Shown piece by piece: positions 47,005-57,285 of a stretch of DNA of 64,000 nucleotides. Under the pieces are notes generated by a model. The model searched no databases and had not been told where the DNA came from. It worked only from the letters and a program-made list of their open reading frames with translations. Each line of letters opens with the position of its first letter. Position 1 is the first letter of the stretch. Made by a program: the position numbers and the translations under genes. This stretch comes from Nephrocerus scutellatus (lineage: Eukaryota > Arthropoda > Insecta > Diptera > Pipunculidae), in contig OX352762.1 in the NCBI GenBank assembly GCA_947095585.1, positions 42,146,537 to 42,210,536 on the forward strand, in the 5' to 3' direction.

Positions 47005-47560
47005 ATGTCGGGGATTCAAACTTCCGAATACCGTGTTATTTTGATGTGGATATAAACGGAACTATCGACCTGGTTGTCTTGTTGTAAGAGGGAGTGGTGA
47101 TAACTTTAATTTTATTTTCATGCAGTTTTAAGGAATATTACCACATAGCTTAAGAAGCTAATCGTTTGGATTCGGAATCACGAATTGTTTTGTTAACGTA
47201 TCGCTTTAAAGAACACCGTAGGGTTTTGGCTTTGATTTTTCGAATAAATTTTGGAAGATTGATTAAGATTTAGTCTTAGATTTCGAACTAGGGTGACCTG
47301 GATTTATCAACATAGTTTGCATTGAGTTTGTCTTACCTAGTGAAGACTACATATATAAATTTGAGAGTTATAAGGAACACAGGTGGTAATTAAGTACCTA
47401 AGTATTTTTTGAATTAAAGTTTTGTTAAATTCCGTACTCAGATTTAATCTATAAACCTAAGAATCAAAGTTGTTATAATAGTGGCCCTTAATTTTCCAGA
47501 TCCTTTCCATTACTCAGGATCCTCAGTAATCGAACTTTGGACTGTTTGGCGATCCGCAAC
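47005..47560. repeat. Possible LTR between BEL and Gypsy remnants
   Basis: Starts TGTCGGGGATTC next to the BEL 5' leader (minus) and ends before TTTGGCGATCCGCAACGGG, which would be a primer-site position for the plus-strand Gypsy. ACATATATAAATT at 47350 could be a TATA element. No second copy in the window, so the assignment to either element is open. Confidence 0.3.
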
Positions 47561-47639
47561 GGGTTTACATTTTCACTACACTTGCATCACCGAATTCCTA
47601 AAGACATCAGACAAGTGGTGACTGGACCATAAATGGGAA

Positions 47640-50117
47640 TCCGCTAAACTTCAGTTCTACTTATGACCCGGCCGTTAGTTTTATAGACGAGAACCTTTTC
47701 TTTGTTGATCCAAGGAGATTGTTGGGCATACGGTCTATTCCGACTACGGACAAGAGCATCGGAAACGATGAAGTTAATGCTTTGATTAAGGTAGCTTTGG
47801 AGCGACAAAATTCGGTAAACATTGAGGGCTTGACTAGTCGATTGTCCGAAGTGGCTACTTACAATGTACAGATATGTTTTGATCAAGGCATTCAAACTAC
47901 CTCTCGAGGTGTTTCATTTACACCAGTTCCTTCGGAGATCTCGGGGCGTTCGTTGGACTTGAGTAAGTCAGATCGGATCACTATCTTAATATAGAAATTG
48001 CAAATTCGTTTCGGACGGTCTACAGGCATACAGGTTTTGACCAATCAAACTCTGTTCAGGGATTTCTCTTTAATTTGCAGTAATTTTCATATGCTTCTGC
48101 ACGGGAAGGCAGGTGAGTGGTATTGGCGATATCACAAGGGTGTGCTTAATTGTAACTGGCCTGACCTCTGTGAAGCTTTGCGTACACAATGCAAAGACTT
48201 CGGACGGTCTACAGACATACAGGTTTTGACCAATCAAACTCTGTTCAGGGATTTCTCTTTAATCTGCAGTAATTTTCATATGCTTCTGCACGGGAAGGCA
48301 GGTGAGTGGTATTGGCGATATCACAAGGGTGTGCTTAATTGTAACTGGCCTGACCTCTGTGAAGCTTTGCGTACACAATGCAAAGACTGTCGCACAGACT
48401 ACGATCTCATACGCTTCTGCACGGGAAGGCAGGTGAGTGGTATTGGCGATATCACAGGGGTGTGCTTAATTGTAATTGGCCTGATCTCTGTGAAGCTTTG
48501 CGTACACAACGCAAAGACTGTCGCACAGACTACGATCTCTTAGAGAGTATTCGATTGAGGAAACAGAGGGACCGCAAAAATTTTGACGAATATTTTTATT
48601 TAGTTTCAGTCATGACCAATCGGCTGGACGCTTCACCTAATGAAAGAGAGCTTGTTGAGATAATATCTCGAAATCTCAGACCAGATACGTATTAGACATG
48701 AAATTTTATATTTGATGATAAATTTGATCGCACAACTGTCTGTCGAAAACCTGAAAGATTCCTGGCTGAAATAAATCGTGGATTTTTGGGAGCCAGATAT
48801 CCGTTGTCTAGACTTAACAATTCAGAAGTAAGTGTAGACAATATATTTCCAAAGGGAGTGGATCAGATACATCTATGTAGATTGTGTAAATACACGAAGC
48901 ATCTTTTGTACGGTTGCGGCGCGGTAAATATTTTTAAACCAAATTGTAACATTTGTAAGTTTTCAGGAAACGCTGGAACGGATGTGACCCGGTTTCACTT
49001 CGGAGCTCACACCCCTAGTAGGCAAATCCTCGGATAACCTGCAGACTGATACAATGGGTGCTAGTGTTGTGCTTGGTAAACCTGTAGTACATCGCCCCCT
49101 GCCACCACCTGTATATCGAACGTTAGGATACCTGCCTTGTTGCCGATCAAACCATATCATGTGAGAGTTGACGAGTATCAGAAGGCGAAAGCACGAACTT
49201 TAGGATGCGATACTGTTACAGTGCCGAGAAAAAGCAAGCGATCGACTTTCAGATTACGTAAATTCTAGAAGTCGGTTCTATCAAGTCGACGGAACCTTGT
49301 GAATGTGATCGTTAATAAAGGAAACGATGTTCTCATGCAGAGATAAAATGTTTAAACCAGTCAACGCTGAAATTACTGGACAGTGGCGCTACCATAAGCT
49401 GCTTGGGGTCAAAAGTAGCAGAGGACCTATTGCGAGGTGAACGCGATATCATCAAATTTCTCAGCCAAAGACAGCGGACGGAACTTGAAAACCCGTGAAG
49501 GGAAAGGTATAAATTGATTTGGAATTTCGGGGACAGACTCGGGCAATCGACCTAGCCTTTCTCAAAGCTTGTATCTGGGAATCGACTTCTAGCGAGCATT
49601 CAATTTGGCACCTCAATCCAAACAACAACGTAGCTGAAGCGGTAGATAGCCAATCTCTTAAGTTGACTGACAATCAATGGAGAAAGTTGGAAGCGGTTAA
49701 ATACATGTTTCCCTCTTACGATAGACACGGCTTAGGCAAAACCACGCTGGTCGGACATACCATAGACGTAAAGGACGCAAAGCCCGTCAAGCAGCGGTAT
49801 TACTTAGTCTGACCAGCAATCAAAAAATTGGTTTATGCCGGACGAACTGGATGAGATGCTTACACAATGGATTATTGAAGATTCTTAAAGTTTTTGGAGT
49901 TCGCCAGTGGAAAAGTTCGGTTGTGCCTAGATTCAAGAAAAGTAAATGAGGTAACAGTCAAGGATGTGTATCCTTTGCCTCACATAAATGGAAACTTGGG
50001 ACGATAACCACCTGTGGAAGTGTTCTCTAGTTTGGATCTAAAGAAAGTCTTTCACCAAATTCCATTAGAAGCAAATTCGCGCGACCAAACGGTTTTTACC
50101 GTTCCGGGTAGTACAAG
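47640..50117 (+). pseudogene. Ty3/Gypsy gag, protease and reverse transcriptase start
   Basis: Gag runs from about 47640 (FVDPRRLLGIRSI) to the conserved block HGKAGEWYWRYHKGVLNCNWPD and TDYDLLESIRLRKQRDRKNFDEYF (48378-48695). A CX2CX4HX4C knuckle (CRLCKYTKHLLYGC) lies in frame 48786-49037. The protease reads LLDSGATISCLGSKVAEDLL near 49375-49435 in a second frame. Frame 49519-49812 has WRKLEAVKYMFPS and PVKQRYYLV. Then CLDSRKVNEVT, YPLPHING and SLDLKKVFHQIPLE begin the reverse transcriptase, which stops at TVFTVPG (50115). Frame is broken many times. Confidence 0.82.
48011..48540 (+). repeat. Tandem duplication and partial triplication inside gag
   Basis: 48011-48199 and 48200-48388 are nearly identical 189-bp units (63 codons, in frame), beginning TCGGACGGTCTACAG. 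A third, partial unit (48412-48540) repeats the last 131 bp of unit 2 plus the following GTCGCACAGACTACGATCTC. 131 is not a multiple of three, and it shifts the frame. Confidence 0.92.
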
Positions 50118-50670
50118 CAACTTCCCCAAGTGAAAAAAGTTTTAGAAAATTTATATTTAAATCAAGGTTACAAGAAATGCAATCGTTGTTTACACATTTT
50201 GAATAAGAGAAAGAAATCAAAAGTTTTAAGAACCGTGTGTGCAACACGGCCTCCATCTTGAAAGAAAAAACGTGGTGAAATTTTAAATCATTTTTCTGGA
50301 TGTTATTTCGAATTAATTTGATCGGATATTAGCTATTAATAAATTGGGCAAATATTTGCGAATTGTGCCGGAGTTTAATTTTGTGCTTCGTTCGTCAATT
50401 CTTTGGTTATACCATAGCTAAAGTTTTCCCGTTCGCCCCAAGAGGATTCAAGTTAATCAGGCCCATGGTGGCGAGAACCTTACTTGTTGCTCTGTGTGCT
50501 ACGCGAGCTAATTTTGTACCACGATTGCCTATCGATCTCTTATCGCACCGGCAAGGATTCATTGCTCATTCAACCCAAGGAATACTACCATTCAGACCGA
50601 GCTCCAACAAAAACCCACATCGAGCCTATCGCGCTTGGTCCTTATTTTGTGTCTCCTTTGGCCACCGTAC
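50118..50670 (+). repeat. Dispersed repeat family 1, copy 2
   Basis: Uninterrupted version of the repeat at 43290-44352. Joins the Gypsy reverse transcriptase directly at 50117. Frames 50363-50695 and 50484-50864 span it but show no recognised domain. Confidence 0.8.
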
Positions 50671-51058
50671 TCCGGCTCGAAGGACCAGATGTTGAGTTAA
50701 GTAATAAGCCGTTTCCTTTGAACAAATGTGTAATTTTATTTTTAATATTTTGTGCGCACAGCGACCGCAATCGAAAAAAAGAACAGAAGGAAATAATAAA
50801 AGCGACAACTCCAACAGAGAATGCAGAATTGCAGACTGTCCTTTTACAAGGGTCGATGGTGTAGTTTTATTTTTTTTACATGATTATCTTTCAGTGGAGT
50901 TGTTGCTCAAATCGATAATAATTGTAGTTCAGTGGAATTACAGTGCACTTCTACAATTATTATCGAACTGCACCTTAAAGCAGGGATGGTATAAAACAAT
51001 TTACGATTAAATAAATACGACAACGCTCAAACATACCGCCGGCCTTGAATCATCGGGT
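50671..51058. other. Unassigned stretch with a strong inverted repeat
   Basis: No coding similarity recognised. It holds the hairpin at 50912-50966. May include the 3' LTR of the BEL element whose pol (minus strand) ends at 51059. Confidence 0.4.
50912..50966. other. Perfect 16-bp inverted repeat with 23-bp loop
   Basis: TCGATAATAATTGTAG (50912-50927) and CTACAATTATTATCGA (50951-50966) are exact complements around TTCAGTGGAATTACAGTGCACTT-type loop sequence of 23 bases. CAGTGGA also occurs just outside (50892). Confidence 0.9.
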
Positions 51059-51934
51059 TCAATGTTTTGGTTTAGCTGTGACGTGTATTGGGGAGTTTGA
51101 CCTTGTGTTTCCTGTTGATTGTGGAGTGATTAATCCAGGGGTATGAACGGAATCCTCTTGGTGTGAAATTGGAAGCAAGACCAGTTTACTTGTAGGCCGT
51201 TTCATTTCTCCAGATTTGGTTCTTAGTGTAACAACTCTGGTTTCTCCATCGGGTCCAGGGTGTAGTTTTGCGACCTTTCCTAACATCATCATAATGTCAT
51301 CGACCTTTATTGGAGTTTTCGAATTTCTCCATTTGGATTTGGATTGCAGCGATGCGAGATACTCAACATACCAGCGTTTCCAAAAATGTTGAGACAATTG
51401 CTGTACTATCTCCCAGCGGGTGAGATACGAAGGTTTCATAAGACTTACATCGATTTCAGGAATTTTAGTTGCGGGATGACCGATCAAGAAATGAGACGGT
51501 GTTAGGACGTCGATTTCTGAGGCGTGCACTGCACATATTGGTTGTGAGTTAACTGTGCTTTCTATTTCTGCTAGTAAAGTGCTAATTTCCTCAAAGGTGA
51601 GTATGGCCTTGCCGACGACTCGCTTCAAATGGAATTTGGCCGATTTGACGCCCGCTTCCCAAATGCCGCCAAAATGAGGTGCGCTGGGAGGATTAAAATG
51701 CCAAGATATATAGCAGCTAGAAGAAAAATCAGAAATTATTTGCGATTTCGTAATTAATTTATTAAAGGTTTGCCGTAGTTGATTGTTGGCGCCAATAAAA
51801 TTAGTGCCGTTGTCACTGTGTATCTCTTGACAAAATCCACGTGTAGCATCAAATCTTTTCAGTGCGCCTATAAGAATGCCTCGCTGGTCATATCGCCGAC
51901 CAACTCCAAGTGAATAGCTTTGGTGCTTAAGCAT
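51059..51934 (-). pseudogene. BEL/Pao integrase core and C-terminus, fourth element
   Basis: The 291-residue open frame carries HSDNGTNFIGA (second catalytic aspartate) and HFGGIWEAGVKSAKFHLKRV (catalytic glutamate). It then carries LLAEIESTVNSQPI, LTPSHFLIGHPATKIPE and FWKRWYVEYLASLQSKSKW, the DUF5641-like tail, to a natural-looking end. Its first residues are out of frame: the true frame just upstream reads FICLSTKAIHLELVGDM. The rest of the gene is on the far side of the inserted mag-like Gypsy, at 56168-56860. Confidence 0.88.
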
Positions 51935-51945
51935 ATAAACAAAGA

Positions 51946-52252
51946 TAGATTATTAATCATAGGTTTAACCAAAGATGGTTAATTAAAAAATAAATTGACA
52001 AAGTGAAAAGCTAGCACAAGAGTAACCACAAAGATGATAATGATGATGTTGAGATGATGATCCACACGACTGGCGACGATTGAACACTGCTCACGACTGA
52101 TTACTGCTCACTACTCAATACTGCTGTCTGCCGATGTCTGACTACTGCCGATGACTGACTGTTGACTACTTGTAACGACTACTTGATGACTACTGCCTAC
52201 TGCTAACGACTAACTACTGCTGACCACTACTGATGACTGTGTCTATGTTACA
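51946..52252 (-). repeat. 3' LTR of the mag-like Gypsy, outer 51 bp missing
   Basis: Identical, as far as I can read, to 55860-56166. On the minus strand it starts TGTAACATAG and stops at AATCTA. The U5 part with AATAAA and the terminal CA (55809-55859 in the other LTR) is absent. Contains GACTACTGC-like short repeats. Confidence 0.9.
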
Positions 52253-52266
52253 TTCGGCCATTCTGA

Positions 52267-55200
52267 TTATTCATCGGCCTCCGATGACCAAGGTTCTTCG
52301 TTGTATACTGCATACTTCCACAATTTCATATTATCGCAACTTGTGGCCGTGTTGTTGGGTCCCTCGACGTCTGCAGCCTTGCGTACTTCATATCGCCCAT
52401 TACTCTTAACTTTGGTAATCTCGTACGGCCCAAGGTATTCACTAGCCAGCTTTCTTCCAGCCACAAACTGTGTTCGACGCACTGCAACTAGATCGCCAAG
52501 TTTGTACCCATATTCGCTCTTACGTTTTTTATCAAACTGTTCCTTGTAAGTGGTTTGAGCTTGTTGAATTTCTGCTTTTGCTCTTTGACGCATCTGCTGC
52601 CTTTCGTCATCGAAATTGTCATACATCTCCTTTTCAAGTAGCTGCAGAATACGATCTTCTGCCATGTTATTCATTTTGATACCAAACATCAATTCAAAAG
52701 GAGATCTCTTAGTAGAAACGTGAATGGCACTGTTTATGGCTTTTTGTACTTTCGGCACAAACTTAAACCATTTAGCTGGCTCCTCTGATGATAGCTTGGA
52801 TATGATTGCCAGCACCGACCGATTGACTCTTTCGATTTGGCCATTCCCCCTTGGTACTCCTGTAGTGCTCCATACGTGTTCGATGCCATTTGTTTTTGCA
52901 TACTCCTCGAACATACCTGCCGTAAATGCTGCTCCTCGATCGCTTACAATTCGAACTGCGTTGCCAAAAATTGCAGCCCATTCTGCCAGCTTTCTGAGCA
53001 CCTCTTCGCAGCTTACCGTCTTTGTCGGGTATAACCATACAAACTTTGTAAATCCGTCCACCATGGCGAAGATGTACTTATACTGTTTTGCGGTGGCATC
53101 CATAGGGCCAAGGTGGTCAAAATGCAATGTGTGTAGCGGCGTGACTCCTTTTTCGACGTGATGTAAAAAGCCTTCCTTTTTGCAAAGCTTTTTGTTGTAG
53201 ACAATGCACTTAACACAGTTTCTTATGACATGCGCGACTTTGTTCTCCAAATGCGGTATCCAGTACTTCTGCTTAATAGCGTGAATGGTTTTTTGGACGG
53301 CAAAATGTCCAGCATTATGAGCATCAGCGATAATTTCTCTTTCCATATGTTTTGGCACCACTAAAAGATCATTACCGTCCACTGCTTTGAACATAAGGCC
53401 TCCTTTTAGCTTGAAGTTTTCATAAGGACGATTGATAAGCACTTCTGAAACGGCTTTAATCATTGCATCGTTCTGTTGTGCCTTCCTGATTCGAGCTGAC
53501 AGCTCTGATGAAACCAACATAATCTGCTGCGGATATCGACTAAGACAGACATGTTTCAGCCGTTCGCCGGCTCGGTGCTCTACTTGGAAATCAAAATCTT
53601 GTAAGTAAACGACCCATTGCGCAACTTCCCGCGGTACGTCCTTCTTGCTCAGCGTTTGCTTGAATGCGGCGCAGTCCGTTACTAGCTTAAATGAAATGCC
53701 CAGTATATACCTACGGAACTTCTTAAACGCCAGGTAAATAGCTTTAGCCTCTTGTATATAGCTGTGCTGCCGTGCTTCCACATCGGTAGTCTTTTTACTC
53801 CAAAAGTATACGGGATACAGCTGACCGTCCCACCACTGTAACATAGCCGCAGCAAATCCATCCTTCGATGCATCTGTATGTATTTCAGTTTTAGCCTCTC
53901 TGTTGTATATCCTCAATACAGGTTCGTTGACCAATGCCTCTTTTAACAGCCGGAATGCGTGCAACTGTTCTTGATCCATTTTAAACTCAGTATTTTTCCG
54001 CAACAAGTTTGTAAGCGGCTTTGCAATCTGTGAATAGTTCCTTATAAATTTGCGGAAAAACCCAGTTAGTCCTAAAAAAGCTTGTACAGCTTTGATACTT
54101 CTTGGAACCGGAAACCTGTTGACTGCGTTTGTCTTCTCTATACCCAGCTTTATCTGACCAGATTCAACGGTATGCCCTAGGAAGTGAACTGACGACTGGA
54201 GAAAATGACATTTCTTCCATTTTATATTAAGTCCGGATGCTGCTGCTGTATTGAAAACTTTTTCCATCTTTGCGAAGCATTCATCAGCTGTTACTGCATG
54301 TATGATGATGTCATCCATGTAGAGATCAAGTACGTCATTGTTTATCAAATCTCGGAATACATAGTTAATAAAACGGATGAAAGCTGCTGGTGAGTTTCGA
54401 AATCCAAAAGGGGCTCTATTGAATTCGAAGAAACCATCCTTGACGACAAATGCTGTAAATTTCTTGCTGCTTTCCTCGATTGGAACGTGGAAAAAACCAT
54501 TCTCCAAGTCCATAATAGTGAAGTACTTTGCCTTTTGAATTTTTTCCAGCACGTCATCAATTACCGGCACTGGGAAGCAGTCCCTAAGCACCATTCTATT
54601 TAATTGACGAAAATCGACGCAAACACGGTTAGTCCCATCTTTCTTTTTGACAATGACAATACGGCTCGCGAAATTTGACGAAGAGCGCCGTATAATACCT
54701 GCGTCGAGCCATTCGTCAATCTGCTTCTTCACTGCTTCCATCTCGCCAATTGCAATGCGACTTGGTGCGTGCCGGAATGGCATCATATCGCCATCTGGAA
54801 CAATTTTCAGTTTGACCGGGCCTTCAGTAGCGAACCCAATCGGTTTGTAGTTGTCGATCATTTCTTGCACCATGTCTTTGAACTGCGGAGGGGTATCAGA
54901 ATCATTATTTGTCCCAACAATGTTATAGATACTTATCTGATTTGTTTCCTCAGTTTCCTCCTCTAACAGAGGAGAAAACTTATAGCCAGCCGCTGTTGAC
55001 TTGAAGTTGAACTTGCTGACAAAATCATGACCAAGCAGCGCGTCAAATCCAATGGCGTCGTCCGCCACGACAAGAAATTTTTGGGCAACGTGCATGTTGT
55101 CGAGCACCACGTCTGCTATGAAATAGCCCACAGGTCGCGTTGTATTTTTGCCCAATCCTCGTAGCGTTGTCATGCTCTTCTGCAGCACTACATCCTTGAT

Positions 55201-55605
55201 TTTATTGACCACAGAATTCCTCAGGATTGTGACGTCTGCGCCCGTATCCACTAGCGTATTCACTTCTACGCTGTTAATTATTAGCCTTTTTAGTCGCTTG
55301 GCATCATATACAACATTAACAGCTGTTCCATTTGGGCATTCTCTTGACATATGTCCACTTTTATTGCAGCGAAAACACTTCGGATCTCCTTTGCAGTCTT
55401 TTCGCAAATGTTCTGCTGAGCCACAGTTAAAACAATGCCGCTTCTTTTCACTTCTGCCATACGTGCTATTGTTATTGTTGGATATATGCTGCTTTTTATC
55501 TGTGTGTTGAGACGTCTTTGCCACACTCTCGTAGACCTCATATTTGTTTTTCAAATCTTTATATGATTTGCAACTATAAAGTAAACTATAAATTTTTTCA
55601 CTCAT
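52267..55605 (-). CDS. pol: Gag C-terminus-Pol polyprotein of mag-like Gypsy element
   Basis: A single 1112-residue open frame. Domains in order: two CX2CX4HX4C zinc knuckles (C58-C71 and C77-C90), aspartic protease with LVDTGAD (D120), reverse transcriptase about 290-480 with YMDD at 429-432, RNase H about 570-690 (D578, D644), integrase zinc finger H763-H767-C797-C800, and integrase core D830, D889, E925 (35 residues between the last two). The C-terminus continues to 1112 with VAVRRTQFVAGRK-type text. Product: reverse transcription and integration enzymes of the element. The start at 55605 probably lies in former gag, because the capsid part is missing. KHVCLSRYP at the end of RNase H replaces the usual DALSR, a possible small deletion. 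The stop lies 14 bp from the 3' LTR. Confidence 0.93.
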   Translation of the reverse strand: MSEKIYSLLYSCKSYKDLKNKYEVYESVAKTSQHTDKKQHISNNNNSTYGRSEKKRHCFNCGSAEHLRKDCKGDPKCFRCNKSGHMSRECPNGTAVNVVYDAKRLKRLIINSVEVNTLVDTGADVTILRNSVVNKIKDVVLQKSMTTLRGLGKNTTRPVGYFIADVVLDNMHVAQKFLVVADDAIGFDALLGHDFVSKFNFKSTAAGYKFSPLLEEETEETNQISIYNIVGTNNDSDTPPQFKDMVQEMIDNYKPIGFATEGPVKLKIVPDGDMMPFRHAPSRIAIGEMEAVKKQIDEWLDAGIIRRSSSNFASRIVIVKKKDGTNRVCVDFRQLNRMVLRDCFPVPVIDDVLEKIQKAKYFTIMDLENGFFHVPIEESSKKFTAFVVKDGFFEFNRAPFGFRNSPAAFIRFINYVFRDLINNDVLDLYMDDIIIHAVTADECFAKMEKVFNTAAASGLNIKWKKCHFLQSSVHFLGHTVESGQIKLGIEKTNAVNRFPVPRSIKAVQAFLGLTGFFRKFIRNYSQIAKPLTNLLRKNTEFKMDQEQLHAFRLLKEALVNEPVLRIYNREAKTEIHTDASKDGFAAAMLQWWDGQLYPVYFWSKKTTDVEARQHSYIQEAKAIYLAFKKFRRYILGISFKLVTDCAAFKQTLSKKDVPREVAQWVVYLQDFDFQVEHRAGERLKHVCLSRYPQQIMLVSSELSARIRKAQQNDAMIKAVSEVLINRPYENFKLKGGLMFKAVDGNDLLVVPKHMEREIIADAHNAGHFAVQKTIHAIKQKYWIPHLENKVAHVIRNCVKCIVYNKKLCKKEGFLHHVEKGVTPLHTLHFDHLGPMDATAKQYKYIFAMVDGFTKFVWLYPTKTVSCEEVLRKLAEWAAIFGNAVRIVSDRGAAFTAGMFEEYAKTNGIEHVWSTTGVPRGNGQIERVNRSVLAIISKLSSEEPAKWFKFVPKVQKAINSAIHVSTKRSPFELMFGIKMNNMAEDRILQLLEKEMYDNFDDERQQMRQRAKAEIQQAQTTYKEQFDKKRKSEYGYKLGDLVAVRRTQFVAGRKLASEYLGPYEITKVKSNGRYEVRKAADVEGPNNTATSCDNMKLWKYAVYNEEPWSSEADE

Positions 55606-55792
55606 GAACTAACTGCGTATTTTATCTTTGTATAACGGCTTGTTGAATGCCCGTTACTAACGATTTCGTTTTTTAGCCACCAATTTCAGCGTGAATTTCA
55701 CAAAAATGTTTGCATTTTGTAATTGCTTTAACGAATCACGACGGCCTTTCTGCCAATCTCCGAGAGGACAATTGAATGCGTATGAGTTAAAG

Positions 55793-55806
55793 CGGTTGAG
55801 CCCCCA
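55793..55806 (-). promoter_or_regulatory. Primer binding site of the mag-like Gypsy
   Basis: TGGGGGCTCAACCG on the minus strand, two bases from the end of the 5' LTR. The first nine bases match the well-known tRNA-Pro-type primer site; the rest diverges. Confidence 0.65.
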
Positions 55807-55808
55807 AA

Positions 55809-56166
55809 TGTAAAAATGATAGGGTTTAACTACCCTTATATTTTATTATTATAATCAAGTAGATTATTAATCATAGGTTTAACCAAAGATGGTTAATTAA
55901 AAAATAAATTGACAAAGTGAAAAGCTAGCACAAGAGTAACCACAAAGATGATAATGATGATGTTGAGATGATGATCCACACGACTGGCGACGATTGAACA
56001 CTGCTCACGACTGATTACTGCTCACTACTCAATACTGCTGTCTGCCGATGTCTGACTACTGCCGATGACTGACTGTTGACTACTTGTAACGACTACTTGA
56101 TGACTACTGCCTACTGCTAACGACTAACTACTGCTGACCACTACTGATGACTGTGTCTATGTTACA
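55809..56166 (-). repeat. 5' LTR of the mag-like Gypsy, complete
   Basis: 358 bp with ends TGTAAC...TTACA on the minus strand (plus-strand ends TGTAAAAATG and ATGTTACA). AATAAA lies in its U5-proximal part at about 55845. Rich in GACTACTG-like units. Borders the primer site on one side and BEL integrase on the other. Confidence 0.88.
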
Positions 56167-56167
56167 T

Positions 56168-56860
56168 ATATGCCTTATATACTCTTTGACCTCGTCCCCT
56201 TCGCATATGGATTGAAATCGGGCAGGCGTAGTCAACACCAACCTTTAAAATGGGCGAATGTATTCGACGCGACAGCTTGGTAGGTTGCCCATTAGTTGAT
56301 CGTTTATCTGCGCCTTAAACTTCGCGCAAGTTACACAGTTTCGGATGATTTGTCGAACTGTGTTTCGACCACTTGGAATCCAATAATGCTGTTTGGTAAT
56401 GGCTAACGTTAATGATGGACCAGCGTGCTTATTTCTTTTATGGATGTCTTCCACTATCAATTTGACGAGTTGGGACTTTGGATGCAAAATTATTGGATGT
56501 TTTGTTGAAAATGACGCTTCGGAATTTTCTAGGCGACCGCCAACGCGAATGATATAAAATTCATCCATAAAAGGACTCATTGGTTTCAGCTTACTAGTTT
56601 TGCTTATTTCACCTTTCGTTTGTATTTGCGCTATCTCGTTTGGGTAAAACTTCTGCTGATCATTTTGGCATAGTTTGTACATCATTGCATTAAACAATTC
56701 CTCTCTCGTTAGACAGATCTCTTTGGTTCTCAATTCCCATTTGGCCCATGTATTGGAGGTGAATCCTAATATGTACGCGAAAGTTCGTTGCAATTTTGTG
56801 ATGGATGAATATTTTGGCGTTAATTCATCGAACCATGGCGTAGTGGTTGTACTTACAAAG
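56168..56860 (-). pseudogene. BEL/Pao pol, upstream half of the fourth element
   Basis: Frame 56793-56245 begins MQRTFAYILGFTSNTW and contains the connection region (LTREELFNAMMYKLCQNDQQ) and the integrase zinc-binding domain (ILHPKSQLVKLIVEDIHKRNKHAGPSLTL split over two motifs; H-x3-H, NCVTCAKF). After RPF a frameshift leads to KVGVDYACPIS (first catalytic aspartate) and RGQRVYKAY at the LTR border. Upstream it continues to WFDELTPKYSS near 56860, where dispersed repeat family 2 begins. Confidence 0.83.
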
Positions 56861-56867
56861 GTGAATA

Positions 56868-57010
56868 ATTTAGCGGTTACAACCAGGTCAGCTTAGCTAA
56901 CGGTCGTTGCCATCCAGCTTTACTAATCGCAGTCGCATGAGCGTCATCACCCCAGGATTAAGAGGACAACCCGCACTAGTTTCCTAAAAACAAAACAAAA
57001 AAAGGAAAAA
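56868..57010 (+). repeat. Dispersed repeat family 2, copy 2
   Basis: Matches 44370-44510 (GCGGTTACAACCAGGTCAGC, CGCAGTCGCATGAGCG, CACCCCAGGATTAAGAGGA). Confidence 0.8.
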
Positions 57011-57227
57011 AATTGGTCTCCAATCAAACACGGAACACCCCTTTTGGGGGACATCAGTATAAAGCGAGATTTGGCTTGCAATGCTTGCCATGCCATTTGC
57101 CATTTTATACTAGAACGGTGGTGGGTTTTTGTAGCTTAATATTTTCGACGAAGAAGAATAGGAAGAGGGAGAAAGGCCATTTGCGTTGATTGATTTTCTG
57201 TGTATCAGTTAATTTTTCCTTAGTAGT

Positions 57228-57285
57228 GTATCGCTAACACCATCTTCGACAGCGCTGACGGAGGCGGAACGCAGGTGGATACAGG
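57228..57285 (+). CDS. Candidate exon 1 of an unknown spliced gene
   Basis: A pyrimidine-rich acceptor (TTAATTTTTCCTTAG) precedes the block, and a good donor (ACAGG|GTAAGT) closes it at 57285. The frame reads CIANTIFDSADGGGTQVDTG and stays open across the proposed intron into exon 2 (58015). Function unknown. The evidence is the pairing of splice sites with a shared frame, which can arise by chance in short exons. Confidence 0.3.

Larger units (their letters stand above)
51946..56166 (-). mobile_element. Young mag-like Gypsy retrotransposon inserted in BEL integrase
   Basis: 5' LTR 55809-56166, primer site 55793-55806, short leader, one long gag-end/pol frame (55605-52267) and 3' LTR 51946-52252. 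The two LTRs read as identical over their shared 307 bp. The insertion splits the BEL integrase between KAYI and LFICLSTK. Most of gag is missing: only the zinc knuckles remain. The 3' LTR lacks its outermost 51 bp. No env-like frame follows pol. Confidence 0.9.

Noticed and set aside
52301..55510. Plus-strand open frames of 60-145 residues across the Gypsy pol
   Set aside because: They are shadows of the intact minus-strand pol frame.
51946..56166. Possible endogenous retrovirus
   Set aside because: No env-like frame lies between the pol stop (52267) and the 3' LTR; only 14 bp are available.
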